A DNA stretch of 64,000 nucleotides, taken from Ruegeria sp. HKCCA6707 (lineage in GTDB: Bacteria > Pseudomonadota > Alphaproteobacteria > Rhodobacterales > Rhodobacteraceae). Below, one piece after another: positions 18,537 through 28,044 of this stretch; position 1 is the first letter of the stretch; the number at the start of each line of letters is the position of its first letter. A model generated the notes under the pieces. The model saw only the letters and a program-made list of their open reading frames with translations, did not search any database and was not told the DNA's origin. Where the stretch lies: contig NZ_WQEG01000002.1 of NCBI RefSeq assembly GCF_013033515.1, positions 1 to 64,000 on the forward strand. The letters are read 5' to 3'. The position numbers and the translations under genes were made by a program.

Positions 18537-20063
18537 ATGGAACGCAAAAGCATCGTAATGCTCATCGCCCTCATGGTGACGGGTTTTGGCATTGGCATCG
18601 ACTTTACTGGCGCCTTGATGCTGGTTCCGGCGATTGAAAACAGTTTTGACTCGGACATCACGGGAACCCAGTGGGTTCTGAACATCTATGCCTTGTTCTT
18701 TGCCATGACGATGGTTGCCGGAGGACGGATGGGCGACATGTTCGGGCATCGGAAGATGATGATTATCGGACTGTCGATCTTTCTGTTCTCGTCGATCATG
18801 TGTTTTGTCGCGCCCGGTTTGGACTATCTGATTGTCGCGCGGGCCCTTCAGGGGATTGGTGCAGGCTGCGTTTGGCCTTGCACATTGGCGTTTGGGGCCA
18901 CCAAAGTCTCGAAACCCGAACATCGGGCTCTGATCATGGGGATGATCCTGGCCGGGGTGACCACCGGGAACGTCTTTGGACCGATGATCAGTGGCGCGGC
19001 TGTCACCTTGGGCGAATGGCGGCTGTTCTTTCTGGCCAATGTTGTGTTTTCAGCGATCTCGATGGCCACCGCGATTTTCGTGATGGAAAAGGAAACCCAG
19101 CACAAACAAGGTGAGCGGATCGACTTTGCCGGAATGGCAATCCTGTCCTTCGCGGTCCTTCTGTTGCTCTATGGGCTCGACATCGGTGCAGATTGGGGGT
19201 GGACCTCGGTCCCATTGCTGCTGCTTTTCTTTGCCAGCGGCGTTCTCTTTTTCATGTTCCCAAGGATCGAAAAAAAGGTGCCCGAACCTCTACTTTTGCC
19301 GCAGCTGATGCAGAACCGGGAGTTTCTGATCACGCTGGGGCTGAACATGTTCAACGTGTCCGCGGCCTTCGTCGGCTTGCTGTATTTCCCGCAATACATG
19401 CAAAAGGTGCTGGGCTGGTCGACCTTTGAATCCGCTCTGGGATTGGCCCCTTTGACCGTGTTGCTGGCGGTCGGATCTGTGGTTTCGGGGACATTATACA
19501 ACGATTTCGGTCCCAAACGGCTGTTGTTCTGGGGATATCTCAGCGCCACTTTGGGCTCGGCGAGTATTGTGTTGATGCCTGACGGCCTGGGCTATTTCCA
19601 AATCTTGCCGGGGATGGCTTTGATCGGCCTTGGGGCAACTCTGACCGTGGGTCCGTCAGGCACAGCGGCAGTATGTGCCGTTAAACCGGAACGCGCAGGC
19701 CTGGTTGGCGGGCTGAGTTTCATGACCCATCTGGTCTATGGCGCCATTTCCGTCGCCTGCGCCACAGCGGTCATGTATGTCAGCAGCTTGAACAGTCTTG
19801 GCAAGCAGCTCAAGGCATTTGGTATTGATCTGTCTCTTGCAGATCAAAAGGCGATCAATGGGGGCACTTTGACCACCGATACGGCCAAGGCGATCATGCA
19901 AAAACTCAGTTCTACTGAGGCCGAAAAAGTTCAGACCGCAATCGCTAACGCCTTTGACAGCGGAATGAACATGGCCTTTGTCTTCGCCACAGTCTCGGTG
20001 TCGTTCGGGCTTGTTCTGGCGCTGTTGCTGGATGAGAAGAAACTGCACAAGGTCGAAGGCTGA
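18537..20063 (+). CDS. DHA2-family MFS multidrug exporter
   Basis: A 508-residue major facilitator of the 14-helix drug:H+ antiporter-2 group (EmrB/QacA type). Motif A appears as GGRMGDMFGHRKMMIIGL after helix 2, with an early TGTQWVLNIYALFFA helix and a motif-C-like VTTGNVFGPMISGA. Residues 415-470 form a long polar loop before the last helix, a DHA2 trait. No membrane-fusion partner or regulator gene lies beside it. A large inverted repeat directly upstream probably controls it. Confidence 0.88.
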   Translation: MERKSIVMLIALMVTGFGIGIDFTGALMLVPAIENSFDSDITGTQWVLNIYALFFAMTMVAGGRMGDMFGHRKMMIIGLSIFLFSSIMCFVAPGLDYLIVARALQGIGAGCVWPCTLAFGATKVSKPEHRALIMGMILAGVTTGNVFGPMISGAAVTLGEWRLFFLANVVFSAISMATAIFVMEKETQHKQGERIDFAGMAILSFAVLLLLYGLDIGADWGWTSVPLLLLFFASGVLFFMFPRIEKKVPEPLLLPQLMQNREFLITLGLNMFNVSAAFVGLLYFPQYMQKVLGWSTFESALGLAPLTVLLAVGSVVSGTLYNDFGPKRLLFWGYLSATLGSASIVLMPDGLGYFQILPGMALIGLGATLTVGPSGTAAVCAVKPERAGLVGGLSFMTHLVYGAISVACATAVMYVSSLNSLGKQLKAFGIDLSLADQKAINGGTLTTDTAKAIMQKLSSTEAEKVQTAIANAFDSGMNMAFVFATVSVSFGLVLALLLDEKKLHKVEG

Positions 20064-20072
20064 CCGGCAGGG

Positions 20073-20099
20073 AAAAAGGGCCGCATCTGCTGCGGCCCT
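20073..20099 (-). terminator. Terminator of the gpmI-envC-ctpA operon
   Basis: AGGGCCGCA-TCTGC-TGCGGCCCT forms a 9-base stem. On the minus strand the stem is followed by TTTTTCCC, so it is a proper terminator for ctpA. For the converging MFS gene it gives a hairpin without a T-run. Confidence 0.75.
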
Positions 20100-20107
20100 G
20101 ATCTGGT

Positions 20108-21451
20108 TTACTGAGACGGCCCGTTTGGCCGGAAGGCGGACAAGCCTTTCAGGATATCGATGGCATAGGCCAGTTGATAATCCTCTTCGCGCAGCTCTGC
20201 CGTGGCTTCGGCCTTGGCGCGGTCCTCTTCGATTTGACGGATTTCGTCTTCGCTGAGACTGTCATTGTTCAGACTGCCGCGCAGATCGGCCTCTGACCGC
20301 GTGCGTGTGTTCGAGGCTTCCTCTTCTTCGGTTTCAGGTGCAGGACGCGGTTGTTCGACGATGATGTCCGGGCTGACACCCAGCGCCTGAATCGAGCGAC
20401 CAGACGGCGTGTAGTAGCGCGACGTCGTCAGGCGCATCGCACCGTCACCCCGCAGCGGCATCACGGTCTGGACCGAGCCTTTGCCAAAGCTTTTTGTACC
20501 CACAACGATGGCCCGATTGTGGTCTTGCAGAGCACCGGCCACAATTTCCGACGCCGAGGCCGAACCGCCATTGATCAACACCACGATGGGTTTGCCATCT
20601 GCCAGATCGCCCAGCGTCGCGTTGAACCGCTCGCCTTCGGCGGGGTTGCGGCCACGGGTCGAGACGATCTCACCTTCGTCCAGGAACGCGTCCGACACTT
20701 TGATCGCCTGGGTCAACAAGCCGCCGGGGTTGTTGCGCAGATCCAGAACGATGCCGTTGATATTTTCGATACCACCGGCCTCTTCGATTTGCTTTTGCAA
20801 CCCGGCTTCGAGGTTGGGATAGGTCTGGTCGTTGAATGTGGTCACCCGCAGCACAACGCTGGTGCCTTCGGTCCGGGCCCGCACAGCGGTCAGCTTGATG
20901 GTGTCGCGGATCAGCGTCACGTCAAACGGGTCTTGTTCGCCCTCGCGGACCACGGTGATCACAATCTCGGAGCCAACCGGGCCACGCATCAGATCAACGG
21001 CCTTGTCCAGCGTCAGGCCCAGAATGCTTTCGCCATCCACATGGGTGATGAAATCGCCCGCTTCGATCCCCGCCGCATCGGCTGGCGTATCGTCGATGGG
21101 CGACACAACTTTTACAAACCCCTCTTCCTGAGTGACCTCGATGCCAAGCCCGCCAAATTCGCCGCGGGTCTGCACCCGCATCTGTTCCGCGTCATCGGGC
21201 GAAAGATAGCTGGAATGCGGATCGAGCGACGTGAGCATCCCGTCAATCGCCGCTTCGATCAGGTCTTCGGTCTCGACCTCTTCCACATATTGCGCGCGAA
21301 TGCGTTCGAAAATATCACCAAACAGATCCAGTTGCTCATAGACGCTGGCCTTGCTTTCGGCCTCTTGCGCCAACAGTGGGCCTGCGACCTGCGTTGTTGC
21401 GATCACACCTGCCACGGTTCCGGCCAATCCGGCCATCAGAAAATTCTTCAT
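20108..21451 (-). CDS. ctpA: Carboxy-terminal processing protease (S41)
   Basis: A 447-residue periplasmic serine protease. An N-terminal signal or anchor segment (AGLAGTVAGVIATTQVAGPL) precedes a helical part, a PDZ domain (about 90-175, RGEFGGLGIEVT) and the S41 catalytic domain with Ser in NGGSASASEIVAG and Lys in KSFGKGSVQTVMPL. The tail is long, charged and Glu/Arg-rich. It starts six bases after envC, the standard envC-ctpA pairing, in which the protease is linked to cell-wall remodelling. Confidence 0.93.
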   Translation of the reverse strand: MKNFLMAGLAGTVAGVIATTQVAGPLLAQEAESKASVYEQLDLFGDIFERIRAQYVEEVETEDLIEAAIDGMLTSLDPHSSYLSPDDAEQMRVQTRGEFGGLGIEVTQEEGFVKVVSPIDDTPADAAGIEAGDFITHVDGESILGLTLDKAVDLMRGPVGSEIVITVVREGEQDPFDVTLIRDTIKLTAVRARTEGTSVVLRVTTFNDQTYPNLEAGLQKQIEEAGGIENINGIVLDLRNNPGGLLTQAIKVSDAFLDEGEIVSTRGRNPAEGERFNATLGDLADGKPIVVLINGGSASASEIVAGALQDHNRAIVVGTKSFGKGSVQTVMPLRGDGAMRLTTSRYYTPSGRSIQALGVSPDIIVEQPRPAPETEEEEASNTRTRSEADLRGSLNNDSLSEDEIRQIEEDRAKAEATAELREEDYQLAYAIDILKGLSAFRPNGPSQ

Positions 21452-21457
21452 ACTCGT

Positions 21458-22591
21458 TTATCCATCCTTGTTCGTCCGAAACCACGCTTCCGGATCCACG
21501 GGGCTGTTCTCTTGTCTTACCTCTATATAGAGCGTTTCTGAGCGATCAGTTCCAGTGCCTTCACCGCTTGTTGACATAATAGCGCCAATTTCAGGCGTTT
21601 CCCCCGGCATCAGTCCCACCGGAGTGCCCTCTGGAATGACCTGCCCGGGCTCGCCATAGACATCCTGCAAACCAGAAAAAACAAAGAGAAGACCGGGTTG
21701 CGGTTCGAGCATGATCAAGTTTCCCAGGTCGAGAAGCGGCCCGCGATAGCGGATCGTTGCAGCGGTGGGCGCTGTCACAAGCGCGCGGGGTCGTGTCCCC
21801 AGAACTAGACCGGGGCGGGTCACGCCAGCGGCATCCGTTTCACCGGCGCGGTGCAGAATCACCCCTTGGGCCGGCAGCTCAAGCCGCCCCTTGAGGTAAG
21901 AGATGTCGGCATTGCTGGCGATGATCTCACCATCCGAAATCTCGGACAGCCCGCTGGCGAAGCCGTCCAGCGTTTCGGTTGAAGAGATCAGGATCGCGGT
22001 ACGCACTGGGTCTTCGACAAAGCGGCGCGGCAGGTCGGTGCGTTCGGCAATTGCCTCGCTCAGCTTGGTGCGGGCGTCCTGCACGCCGGTCAGACCCTCG
22101 GTCAGTGTCGCTTGCGCGTTTTCCTGCAACTTGCGCAGGGTCTGAACCTCTTGCAGATCAGCGGACAAGTCCTGCGCCCTTGCGTTCAACGCTGGGGTGA
22201 CATCCGACAAGATCATACCCGTGCGCGCCGCGCCCAGGGGCCCCGACGGATGCAGCATCAGGATCGGTGGCGCTGTGGTCTCAATCGTTTGCAACACGCC
22301 TAGCAACTGCGCCACTTCGGCCTCACTGGCGCGCAGCTCGGCCACCAGTTGCGCCTCGCGCAGCGACGCCCCGCGCAACCCCTCGCGCATGGCCGCAAGA
22401 CCGGCCTCATAGGCTTGCACAGTTTCCGTCAGCGCGCGAACACGGTCACGCGCCGTGTCGGCCTGAGACAAGGACACAGACGCCTTTTCCAACTGCTGCG
22501 CCGCCGCCAAAGCCGCATCCGCCGGGCTGGTTTGCGCCGACGCGGTCCCGGCGAGGACAGCACAGGCAACGACAAGCGTGACAAGCCTCAT
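21458..22591 (-). CDS. envC: EnvC-type murein hydrolase activator
   Basis: A 377-residue secreted protein. The signal peptide ends near TASAQTS (residues 16-22), residues 25-190 are a long coiled coil rich in Ala, Glu and Gln, and a C-terminal LytM/M23-like domain begins near 235. The catalytic zinc ligands of active M23 peptidases are not recognisable (VILHRAGETDAAGVT; LDLGNLIMLEPQ), as in EnvC, which activates amidases instead of cutting murein. The ATG overlaps the gpmI stop by four bases, and ctpA follows directly. Confidence 0.87.
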   Translation of the reverse strand: MRLVTLVVACAVLAGTASAQTSPADAALAAAQQLEKASVSLSQADTARDRVRALTETVQAYEAGLAAMREGLRGASLREAQLVAELRASEAEVAQLLGVLQTIETTAPPILMLHPSGPLGAARTGMILSDVTPALNARAQDLSADLQEVQTLRKLQENAQATLTEGLTGVQDARTKLSEAIAERTDLPRRFVEDPVRTAILISSTETLDGFASGLSEISDGEIIASNADISYLKGRLELPAQGVILHRAGETDAAGVTRPGLVLGTRPRALVTAPTAATIRYRGPLLDLGNLIMLEPQPGLLFVFSGLQDVYGEPGQVIPEGTPVGLMPGETPEIGAIMSTSGEGTGTDRSETLYIEVRQENSPVDPEAWFRTNKDG

Positions 22592-24105
22592 GACAAAAGG
22601 CTTTCTCCGGTCATTTCTGGCGGTTTGGGCAGTTCCATCAGATCCAGTAGCGTGGGCGCAAGATCAGACAACCGCCCCTGCCGCAATGTGGTGCCCTGAG
22701 GGCCGCCAACCAATGCCACCGGTACCGGGTTCAGCGTATGCGCTGTGTGCGGGCCGCCGGTTTCTGGATCAACCATTACCTCGCAATTGCCATGGTCTGC
22801 GGTAACAATCATCGCGCCGCCGACCTCTTCCAATGCGGCAACAACCTGCGCCAGCCCCTTATCCACCGCCTCACAGGCTTTTATCGCAGCCTGCAAATCA
22901 CCCGTGTGACCGACCATATCTGGATTGGCATAGTTGGTGACGATCAGGTCATAGCCGCCCTTGATGGCTGCGACAAATTTCTCTGTCACCTCAGGAGCAG
23001 ACATTTCCGGCTTTAGATCATAGGTTGCCACATTCGGCGATTTCGGCATGAAACGGTCCTCGCGCGGTTCGGGTGTTTCCTTGCCACCATTCAGGAAGAA
23101 CGTGACATGGGGGTATTTCTCGGTCTCAGCCAGACGGAACTGGCGCAGGCCCTGCTTGGCCACCCATTCCCCCAAAGTGTTCACAATCGCGCGTTTTGGA
23201 AAAACGGTGGTCATATAGGCGTTATGACCATCCGAGTATTCGACCATGCCCAACAAAGCCGACAGGTTCGGGCGCGGGCCGGTGTCGAAATCGGCAAAAC
23301 CCGGCTCGGCAATGGCTCGCAAAATCTCACGCGCCCGGTCGGCGCGGAAGTTCAGGCAAAAGAACCCATCGCCGTTTTTGACGCCGCCAAAGCCATCAAG
23401 GACGGTTGGAACGACAAATTCATCGGTTTCCGACTGGTCATAGGCCTGTTTGATCGCCGCCAAAGCTGTGGGCGCTGTACGCCCCTGCCCCTTGATCATC
23501 GCCTCATAGGCCTGAGACACCCGTTCCCAGCGATTGTCCCGATCCATCGCATAGTATCGCCCGCATACCGTCACAACACGAGCGCTTTCCGGCAGAAGCT
23601 TTTCCAGCTGGGCAATGAACCCATCAGCCGATTTAGGCGCCACATCCCGGCCGTCTGTCACCGCGTGCAGGGCCACGGGCACGCCAGCATCAGTAATGGC
23701 CTTTGCGGCAGCCACGATATGGGTCAGATGACCGTGCACCCCACCGTCCGAGACCAAACCCATCAGATGCGCCGTACCACCTGCGGCTTTCACCTTGGCA
23801 ATGAAATCCTGCAAAGCCGCGTTGACAAAGAATGACCCGTCCTCGATTGCCAGATCGATCTGCCCCAGATCCATCGCCACCACACGACCCGCACCGATAT
23901 TGGTGTGCCCAACTTCGGAATTGCCCATCTGACCGGTAGGCAGCCCAACATCCGGGCCATGGGTGATCAGCTGTGACGACGGCCCTTTTGCCATGATCGC
24001 GTCAAATGTAGGCGTTTTGGCCAGCGCCGGGGCGTTGGCTTGCGTGTCGTCAGACAATCCCCAACCATCGAGAATGCACAAGACTACGGGTTTGGGGGCG
24101 GTCAT
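22588..24105 (-). CDS. gpmI: 2,3-bisphosphoglycerate-independent phosphoglycerate mutase
   Basis: A 505-residue manganese enzyme of glycolysis and gluconeogenesis that interconverts 3- and 2-phosphoglycerate. The N-terminal metal motif is CILDGWGLSDD, the phosphoserine loop is MGNSEVGHTNIGAGRVV (Ser near 65), and the C-terminal metal sites are VGHTGDLQAAIKACEAVD and VTADHGNCE. Length is normal. It leads a minus-strand operon with envC and ctpA, a conserved order in alphaproteobacteria. Confidence 0.96.
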   Translation of the reverse strand: MTAPKPVVLCILDGWGLSDDTQANAPALAKTPTFDAIMAKGPSSQLITHGPDVGLPTGQMGNSEVGHTNIGAGRVVAMDLGQIDLAIEDGSFFVNAALQDFIAKVKAAGGTAHLMGLVSDGGVHGHLTHIVAAAKAITDAGVPVALHAVTDGRDVAPKSADGFIAQLEKLLPESARVVTVCGRYYAMDRDNRWERVSQAYEAMIKGQGRTAPTALAAIKQAYDQSETDEFVVPTVLDGFGGVKNGDGFFCLNFRADRAREILRAIAEPGFADFDTGPRPNLSALLGMVEYSDGHNAYMTTVFPKRAIVNTLGEWVAKQGLRQFRLAETEKYPHVTFFLNGGKETPEPREDRFMPKSPNVATYDLKPEMSAPEVTEKFVAAIKGGYDLIVTNYANPDMVGHTGDLQAAIKACEAVDKGLAQVVAALEEVGGAMIVTADHGNCEVMVDPETGGPHTAHTLNPVPVALVGGPQGTTLRQGRLSDLAPTLLDLMELPKPPEMTGESLLS

Positions 24106-24189
24106 GAGGGTCTCCGTCTGCTGCTCTGCGCCGATCTTCTACCCTCTGGGTGACCAAGGGTGAACTGGCATTCAGGGTCTTGCCCTGAT

Positions 24190-25866
24190 TTATTCTGTCT
24201 TGCCTCTGATTTCTTGGTACGGGCGCGCCTTTCGGTTGCGATATTTCACCGTCAGCTCAAGCGGCGTGTCGTTTTCATCATAGATACCGATCACCACACC
24301 TGTGCCACTGCTTTTGGTGCGCCGTTCCATAAGCTGCTCTGCAGATCTTGTTGTCCGCTGTGAAGGGCGGCGAGCCCAGGCGAACAGGTGATCATACATC
24401 TGTGCAATCACATCTGCATGCTCAGCACTATCGCCGAGATCGACCAGTTCATCGGGATCATTCTCAAGATCAAACAGCACGGGCCGATAGTCGCCTTCGC
24501 AATGGATCAGTTTCCAGCGTTTGTCGGCCACCATGAACATCACTGCATCGCGCACCGAAGCGTTCAGCATCGTCGCGATGGGCGAGGCCGAGTAGTCATA
24601 TTCGCAGATCGCCACCTCACGCGGGGTTCCCTTGGCTTGCCCGCGCAAGATCGGCAGCAGAGAGTACCCTTCAAGAATATGGTCTGGAACCTGCGCACCG
24701 GCCACATCGACGAAGGTCGGCGCCAGATCGATGGATTCGACCAGCGCGTCACAGGTGGAGCCACGGGTTGCGTCCGCGTCCGGGGATGGGTCGTAAATGA
24801 TCAGCGGAACTTTGGTGGATGTGTCGTGGAAAAAGGTCTTTTCGCCCATCCAGTGATCGCCCAAGAAATCCCCGTGATCCGAGGTCAGGACAATCATCGT
24901 GTCCTTCATCCGGCCGGTTTGCTCCATCCAGTCAAAAAGCCTGCCCATCTGGTCATCTGCCTGCTTGATCAGGCCCATATAGGCCGGAATCACCGCCTCT
25001 CGAACATCCTGACGCGAAAAGGTTTTGCCGATTTTCGTGTCCATGAAGGCGCGCAGAACGGGGTGGGCGTTCTCATGCTCGGCCTGTGACCGGACAACAG
25101 GCAACACGTGTTCTGGCCCATACATCGAGGCATAGGGTTCCGGCACGATATACGGCCAATGCGGTTTGATATAGCTCAGGTGACAGCACCACGGGCCGGA
25201 CTGGCTTTCCATGAACTCCATGCCGCGGGTCGTGAGGTAGGGCGTTTCGCTGTCTTCCTCAGCGATATTGGCGGCCTCAGAGGAGTTCTTGAGAAACCAG
25301 CCCGACAGGACATTGCTGTCCTCATCCAGACCGGAATTCGCAAAATCGTGCCAGGGATTGTCACCCTCATAGCCTTTGTCGTTCAGATAGGCGTTGTAGA
25401 TTTTGGCACCATTGGGGTCATAGAAACCATTGGGGCCTTCGGGGCGCATCCCGTCATCGCGCTCGAACACGTCAAACCCGCATTCCGCCACGCGCGCGCC
25501 GATCAGGCTGTCGGGCTCAAGCCCCAAACGTTCCATCCCCTCGGCATCCGCGACCATATGGGTCTTGCCCACCAGCCAACAGCCCATGCCCGCCTTGCGC
25601 AGGTGATCGCCCATCGTCATCTCGCCAACTTTCAGCGGAATGCCGTTCCAGGACGCCCCATGCGAATGCACATAGCGCCCGGTATAGGTGGACATGCGCG
25701 AGCTGCCGCAGATTGGCGATTGGATATAGGCGCGGGTAAAGCGCACGCCCATTGATGCCAGCCGGTCGATATTGGGGGTGTGAAGATGCGGGTGGCCGTT
25801 GCAACTGAGGTAGTCCCAGCGCAACTGATCGAACATGATGAAGAGAATATTCTTGGCTTTGCTCAT
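24190..25866 (-). CDS. Sulfatase / phosphonate monoester hydrolase
   Basis: A 558-residue enzyme of the alkaline phosphatase/sulfatase superfamily. Metal-binding Asp residues occur in IMFDQLRWDYL. The formylglycine site reads SPICGSSRMSTYTGRY, in which Cys would be oxidised to formylglycine. The second metal site is LTSDHGDFLGDHWMGEKTF. Without a signal peptide and with this CxSxR form it resembles cytoplasmic phosphonate monoester hydrolases as much as arylsulfatases. It starts 15 bases after nqrM and is probably cotranscribed with it, although no functional link is obvious. Confidence 0.85.
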   Translation of the reverse strand: MSKAKNILFIMFDQLRWDYLSCNGHPHLHTPNIDRLASMGVRFTRAYIQSPICGSSRMSTYTGRYVHSHGASWNGIPLKVGEMTMGDHLRKAGMGCWLVGKTHMVADAEGMERLGLEPDSLIGARVAECGFDVFERDDGMRPEGPNGFYDPNGAKIYNAYLNDKGYEGDNPWHDFANSGLDEDSNVLSGWFLKNSSEAANIAEEDSETPYLTTRGMEFMESQSGPWCCHLSYIKPHWPYIVPEPYASMYGPEHVLPVVRSQAEHENAHPVLRAFMDTKIGKTFSRQDVREAVIPAYMGLIKQADDQMGRLFDWMEQTGRMKDTMIVLTSDHGDFLGDHWMGEKTFFHDTSTKVPLIIYDPSPDADATRGSTCDALVESIDLAPTFVDVAGAQVPDHILEGYSLLPILRGQAKGTPREVAICEYDYSASPIATMLNASVRDAVMFMVADKRWKLIHCEGDYRPVLFDLENDPDELVDLGDSAEHADVIAQMYDHLFAWARRPSQRTTRSAEQLMERRTKSSGTGVVIGIYDENDTPLELTVKYRNRKARPYQEIRGKTE

Positions 25867-25881
25867 GCCAAGAGGGTTATC

Positions 25882-26112
25882 CTAGCCTTCCATCCGTTGC
25901 AGCATCTTTTTGGCGCGCTTGCACTGCAACTGATCGCGCAGAGGGCTGTTCGGGTCGACGTCCTTCTGACACACAACGCATTTATCCGCGCCCGAGATTG
26001 CGTTCAGGCCACCGCAGCTGCCTTTGATGGTCTTGCCCATCAACATCACACCCAGCGCCATACCGACCATGACGATCAACAGCAGGAAGAAGGCGAGAAT
26101 AAAGGTGCTCAT
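25882..26112 (-). CDS. nqrM: Na+-NQR maturation protein NqrM
   Basis: A 76-residue protein of the DUF539 family, needed for assembly of Na+-translocating NADH:quinone reductase, most likely for iron delivery to the NqrD/NqrE centre. One N-terminal membrane helix is followed by four Cys in CGGLNAISGADKCVVC and QCKRAKK. It follows apbE by 15 bases. The nqrA-F genes it serves lie 13 kb away in this window, although in related bacteria they are usually contiguous. Confidence 0.93.
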   Translation of the reverse strand: MSTFILAFFLLLIVMVGMALGVMLMGKTIKGSCGGLNAISGADKCVVCQKDVDPNSPLRDQLQCKRAKKMLQRMEG

Positions 26113-26127
26113 AACGGCTCCTAGCGG

Positions 26128-27153
26128 TCAGTTGGTGTCCAGCACGTCTTTGAAAGCGCTGCTTTGGACGGTGATATAGGCATCTTCGCCATTTGTCACA
26201 TCCCGCGAGATGAAAAACACGGCAAGTTTATGCTGCTCGGCCAGGTCCAGCCCCCGCTCCTGGCCCAGGGCCAACATGGTTGTCGCCCAGGCATCGGCCA
26301 TCATCGCGTTTTCGGCCAGAACAGTGACCGAGGTCGTGTGATGGGTGATCGGACGCCCGGTGGTGGCGTCAATGATATGGGAATAGCGAATGCCATCCTG
26401 CACAAAGAAATTCTTGTAGTCGCCCGAGGTTGCCATGCCGAGATCATTCAAGGGCACAACCAGTTGGATCGCCTGTGTTCCGGTTTCCGGTTTCTCGACC
26501 CCGATACGCCAGCTTTCGCCCTTGTCGTTTTCGCCTTTGGCCACAAGGTCGCCGCCGATCTCAACCATATAATCCTCGATCCCCGCATCAGCCAACGTGG
26601 CCGCAACCGCATCGATCCCATAGCCCTTGGCGATGGCTGACAAGTTGATGCCGACGCCAGCAGCGGACTTGGCAAGTGTCCCGGCCTGACTGTCCAGGGT
26701 CAGCAGCCGATCTTGCCCGACCGCATCCAGCGCAGCTTGAATGTCGGCATCGCTGGGCACCGGGTCTTCGGGTTTGCGCGGGCCAAACCCCCAAAGCTCG
26801 ATCAGTGGCCCCAAGGTAACATCAAAAGTGCCCCCGGATTTGCTGTGCACCTCATTCGCTGCAGCCAGCACAAGCGCGAATTCGTCCGAGACCTGCACAG
26901 GATCGGTGCTGCTTGAGGCCGAGAATGTCGAAACTTCGGAATTGGGATCCCAGTTCGACATCTTGCCATTGACCCGATCCAACGTGGCCTGCACATCAGC
27001 GGCCAATGCATCCTGATCCAGGTCTTCCCCGATTGCGACAATATTGAAGGTCGTCCCCATGGTTTCGCCAGACAGCCGAACAACGTCGGGTTCTTTGTCG
27101 AACCAGCAGCCGGTGACCAGAAAAACCCCAGCCAGTGCTGACAAGATACGCAT
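26128..27153 (-). CDS. apbE: FAD:protein FMN transferase ApbE
   Basis: A 341-residue periplasmic lipoprotein that attaches FMN covalently to Thr residues of NqrB and NqrC. The start at 27153 has GGAGG upstream and gives a lipobox (FLVTGC, Cys near 15); the frame is open further to 27432 but without homology. Family motifs are GETMGTTFNIV, IAKGYGIDAV, MVEIGGDLVAKG, HIIDATTGRPI and the metal-binding ENAMMADAWATTMLALG. It sits between a small membrane protein and nqrM. Confidence 0.94.
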   Translation of the reverse strand: MRILSALAGVFLVTGCWFDKEPDVVRLSGETMGTTFNIVAIGEDLDQDALAADVQATLDRVNGKMSNWDPNSEVSTFSASSSTDPVQVSDEFALVLAAANEVHSKSGGTFDVTLGPLIELWGFGPRKPEDPVPSDADIQAALDAVGQDRLLTLDSQAGTLAKSAAGVGINLSAIAKGYGIDAVAATLADAGIEDYMVEIGGDLVAKGENDKGESWRIGVEKPETGTQAIQLVVPLNDLGMATSGDYKNFFVQDGIRYSHIIDATTGRPITHHTTSVTVLAENAMMADAWATTMLALGQERGLDLAEQHKLAVFFISRDVTNGEDAYITVQSSAFKDVLDTN

Positions 27154-27218
27154 GTTTGACCTCCTGCGGGACGTGGTGCCCGGCATATGCCAGCGGGCTT
27201 TGGCAGAGTCAAACGACC

Positions 27219-27404
27219 TCAGATCTTCATCGGCAGAAAGGCCAAGGCCATAAGGCCGATACCCGCCGGGACACCAAAGAGCCAAGCGCGCTTTTGCCAG
27301 CCTTCGGGCTGATGCTTCCACAGCATGCGAAAGTTGTGGCCGCAAATGACCACACCGATAAAGATCACAACAGCAAAGGTTGGGGTCAGATAGAGTTGGC
27401 TCAC
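27219..27404 (-). CDS. Small membrane protein upstream of apbE
   Basis: A 61-residue protein starting at GTG with an AAGGAAA site upstream. Two hydrophobic helices (LTPTFAVVIFIGVVICG and AWLFGVPAGIGLMALAF) flank a basic loop (HNFRMLWKHQPEGWQKR). It precedes apbE in the same direction by 65 bases. Members of this kind accompany nqr loci, but I cannot name the family. A role in Nqr assembly is possible by position only. Confidence 0.65.
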   Translation of the reverse strand: MSQLYLTPTFAVVIFIGVVICGHNFRMLWKHQPEGWQKRAWLFGVPAGIGLMALAFLPMKI

Positions 27405-27516
27405 GTCTTCGCGTTTCCTTCTGATGCGCCACCTTGCAAGATTCTACCCTATACAGGGCCCATCTTCACGCTAAGGTAGAGGAACCCGCCATTTCCGGTA
27501 AAGGAGGAGACCGCCC

Positions 27517-28041
27517 ATGGCCCCAAGCTCTTACCAGCCCCCGACACGCGGCGACAAGCCCGCTGCACCCACCCGCAGTCAGTCGGTTGAATCCAACCTG
27601 TCGCATTCCAATACGACAGTAGCCAAGTTGCTGGAAGGCAAAGGGGATGCGGTGTTTGCGGTACGGCCCAATGACACGATCCATTCGGTGGTGAACCTGC
27701 TGCGCGACAAACGTATCGGTGCTGTTGTTGTGACTGATCAGAACGGTGCGCTACAGGGCATCTTGTCCGAGCGTGACATCGTGCGTCGCATGGCCGATAC
27801 GCCCGGTCAGACCCTGCCTCAGTCTGTCGAAGAACTGATGACCCGCGAGGTTCAGACCTGCGCGCCCGAAGACAGCCTGAATGCAGTTCTGAAAACCATG
27901 ACCGAGGGACGCTTTCGCCATATGCCAGTGATGTCCGACGGACATCTGAAAGGCGTTATTACCATCGGAGATGTGGTGCAATTCCGTCTGAAAGAGCTGG
28001 AATACGAAGCGCTGCGGATGAAGCAAATGATTGTCGGCTAA
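27517..28041 (+). CDS. CBS-domain protein
   Basis: A 174-residue cytosolic protein with a Ser/Pro-rich N-terminus of about 30 residues, then two CBS modules (about 35-95 and 100-160): NDTIHSVVNLLRDKRIGAVVV ending in GILSERDIVRR, and APEDSLNAVLKTM ending in GVITIGDVVQ. Such pairs bind adenine nucleotides and act as energy or ligand sensors. AAAGGAGGAG stands eight bases before the ATG. It has no enzyme domain, so its target is unknown. It converges with the truncated kinase gene. Confidence 0.88.
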   Translation: MAPSSYQPPTRGDKPAAPTRSQSVESNLSHSNTTVAKLLEGKGDAVFAVRPNDTIHSVVNLLRDKRIGAVVVTDQNGALQGILSERDIVRRMADTPGQTLPQSVEELMTREVQTCAPEDSLNAVLKTMTEGRFRHMPVMSDGHLKGVITIGDVVQFRLKELEYEALRMKQMIVG

Positions 28042-28044
28042 CGC

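Noticed and set aside
20351..21541. 396-residue plus-strand frame opposite ctpA
   Set aside because: It is antisense to a clear S41 protease, rich in His, Arg and Gln, and has no recognisable motif: a shadow frame.
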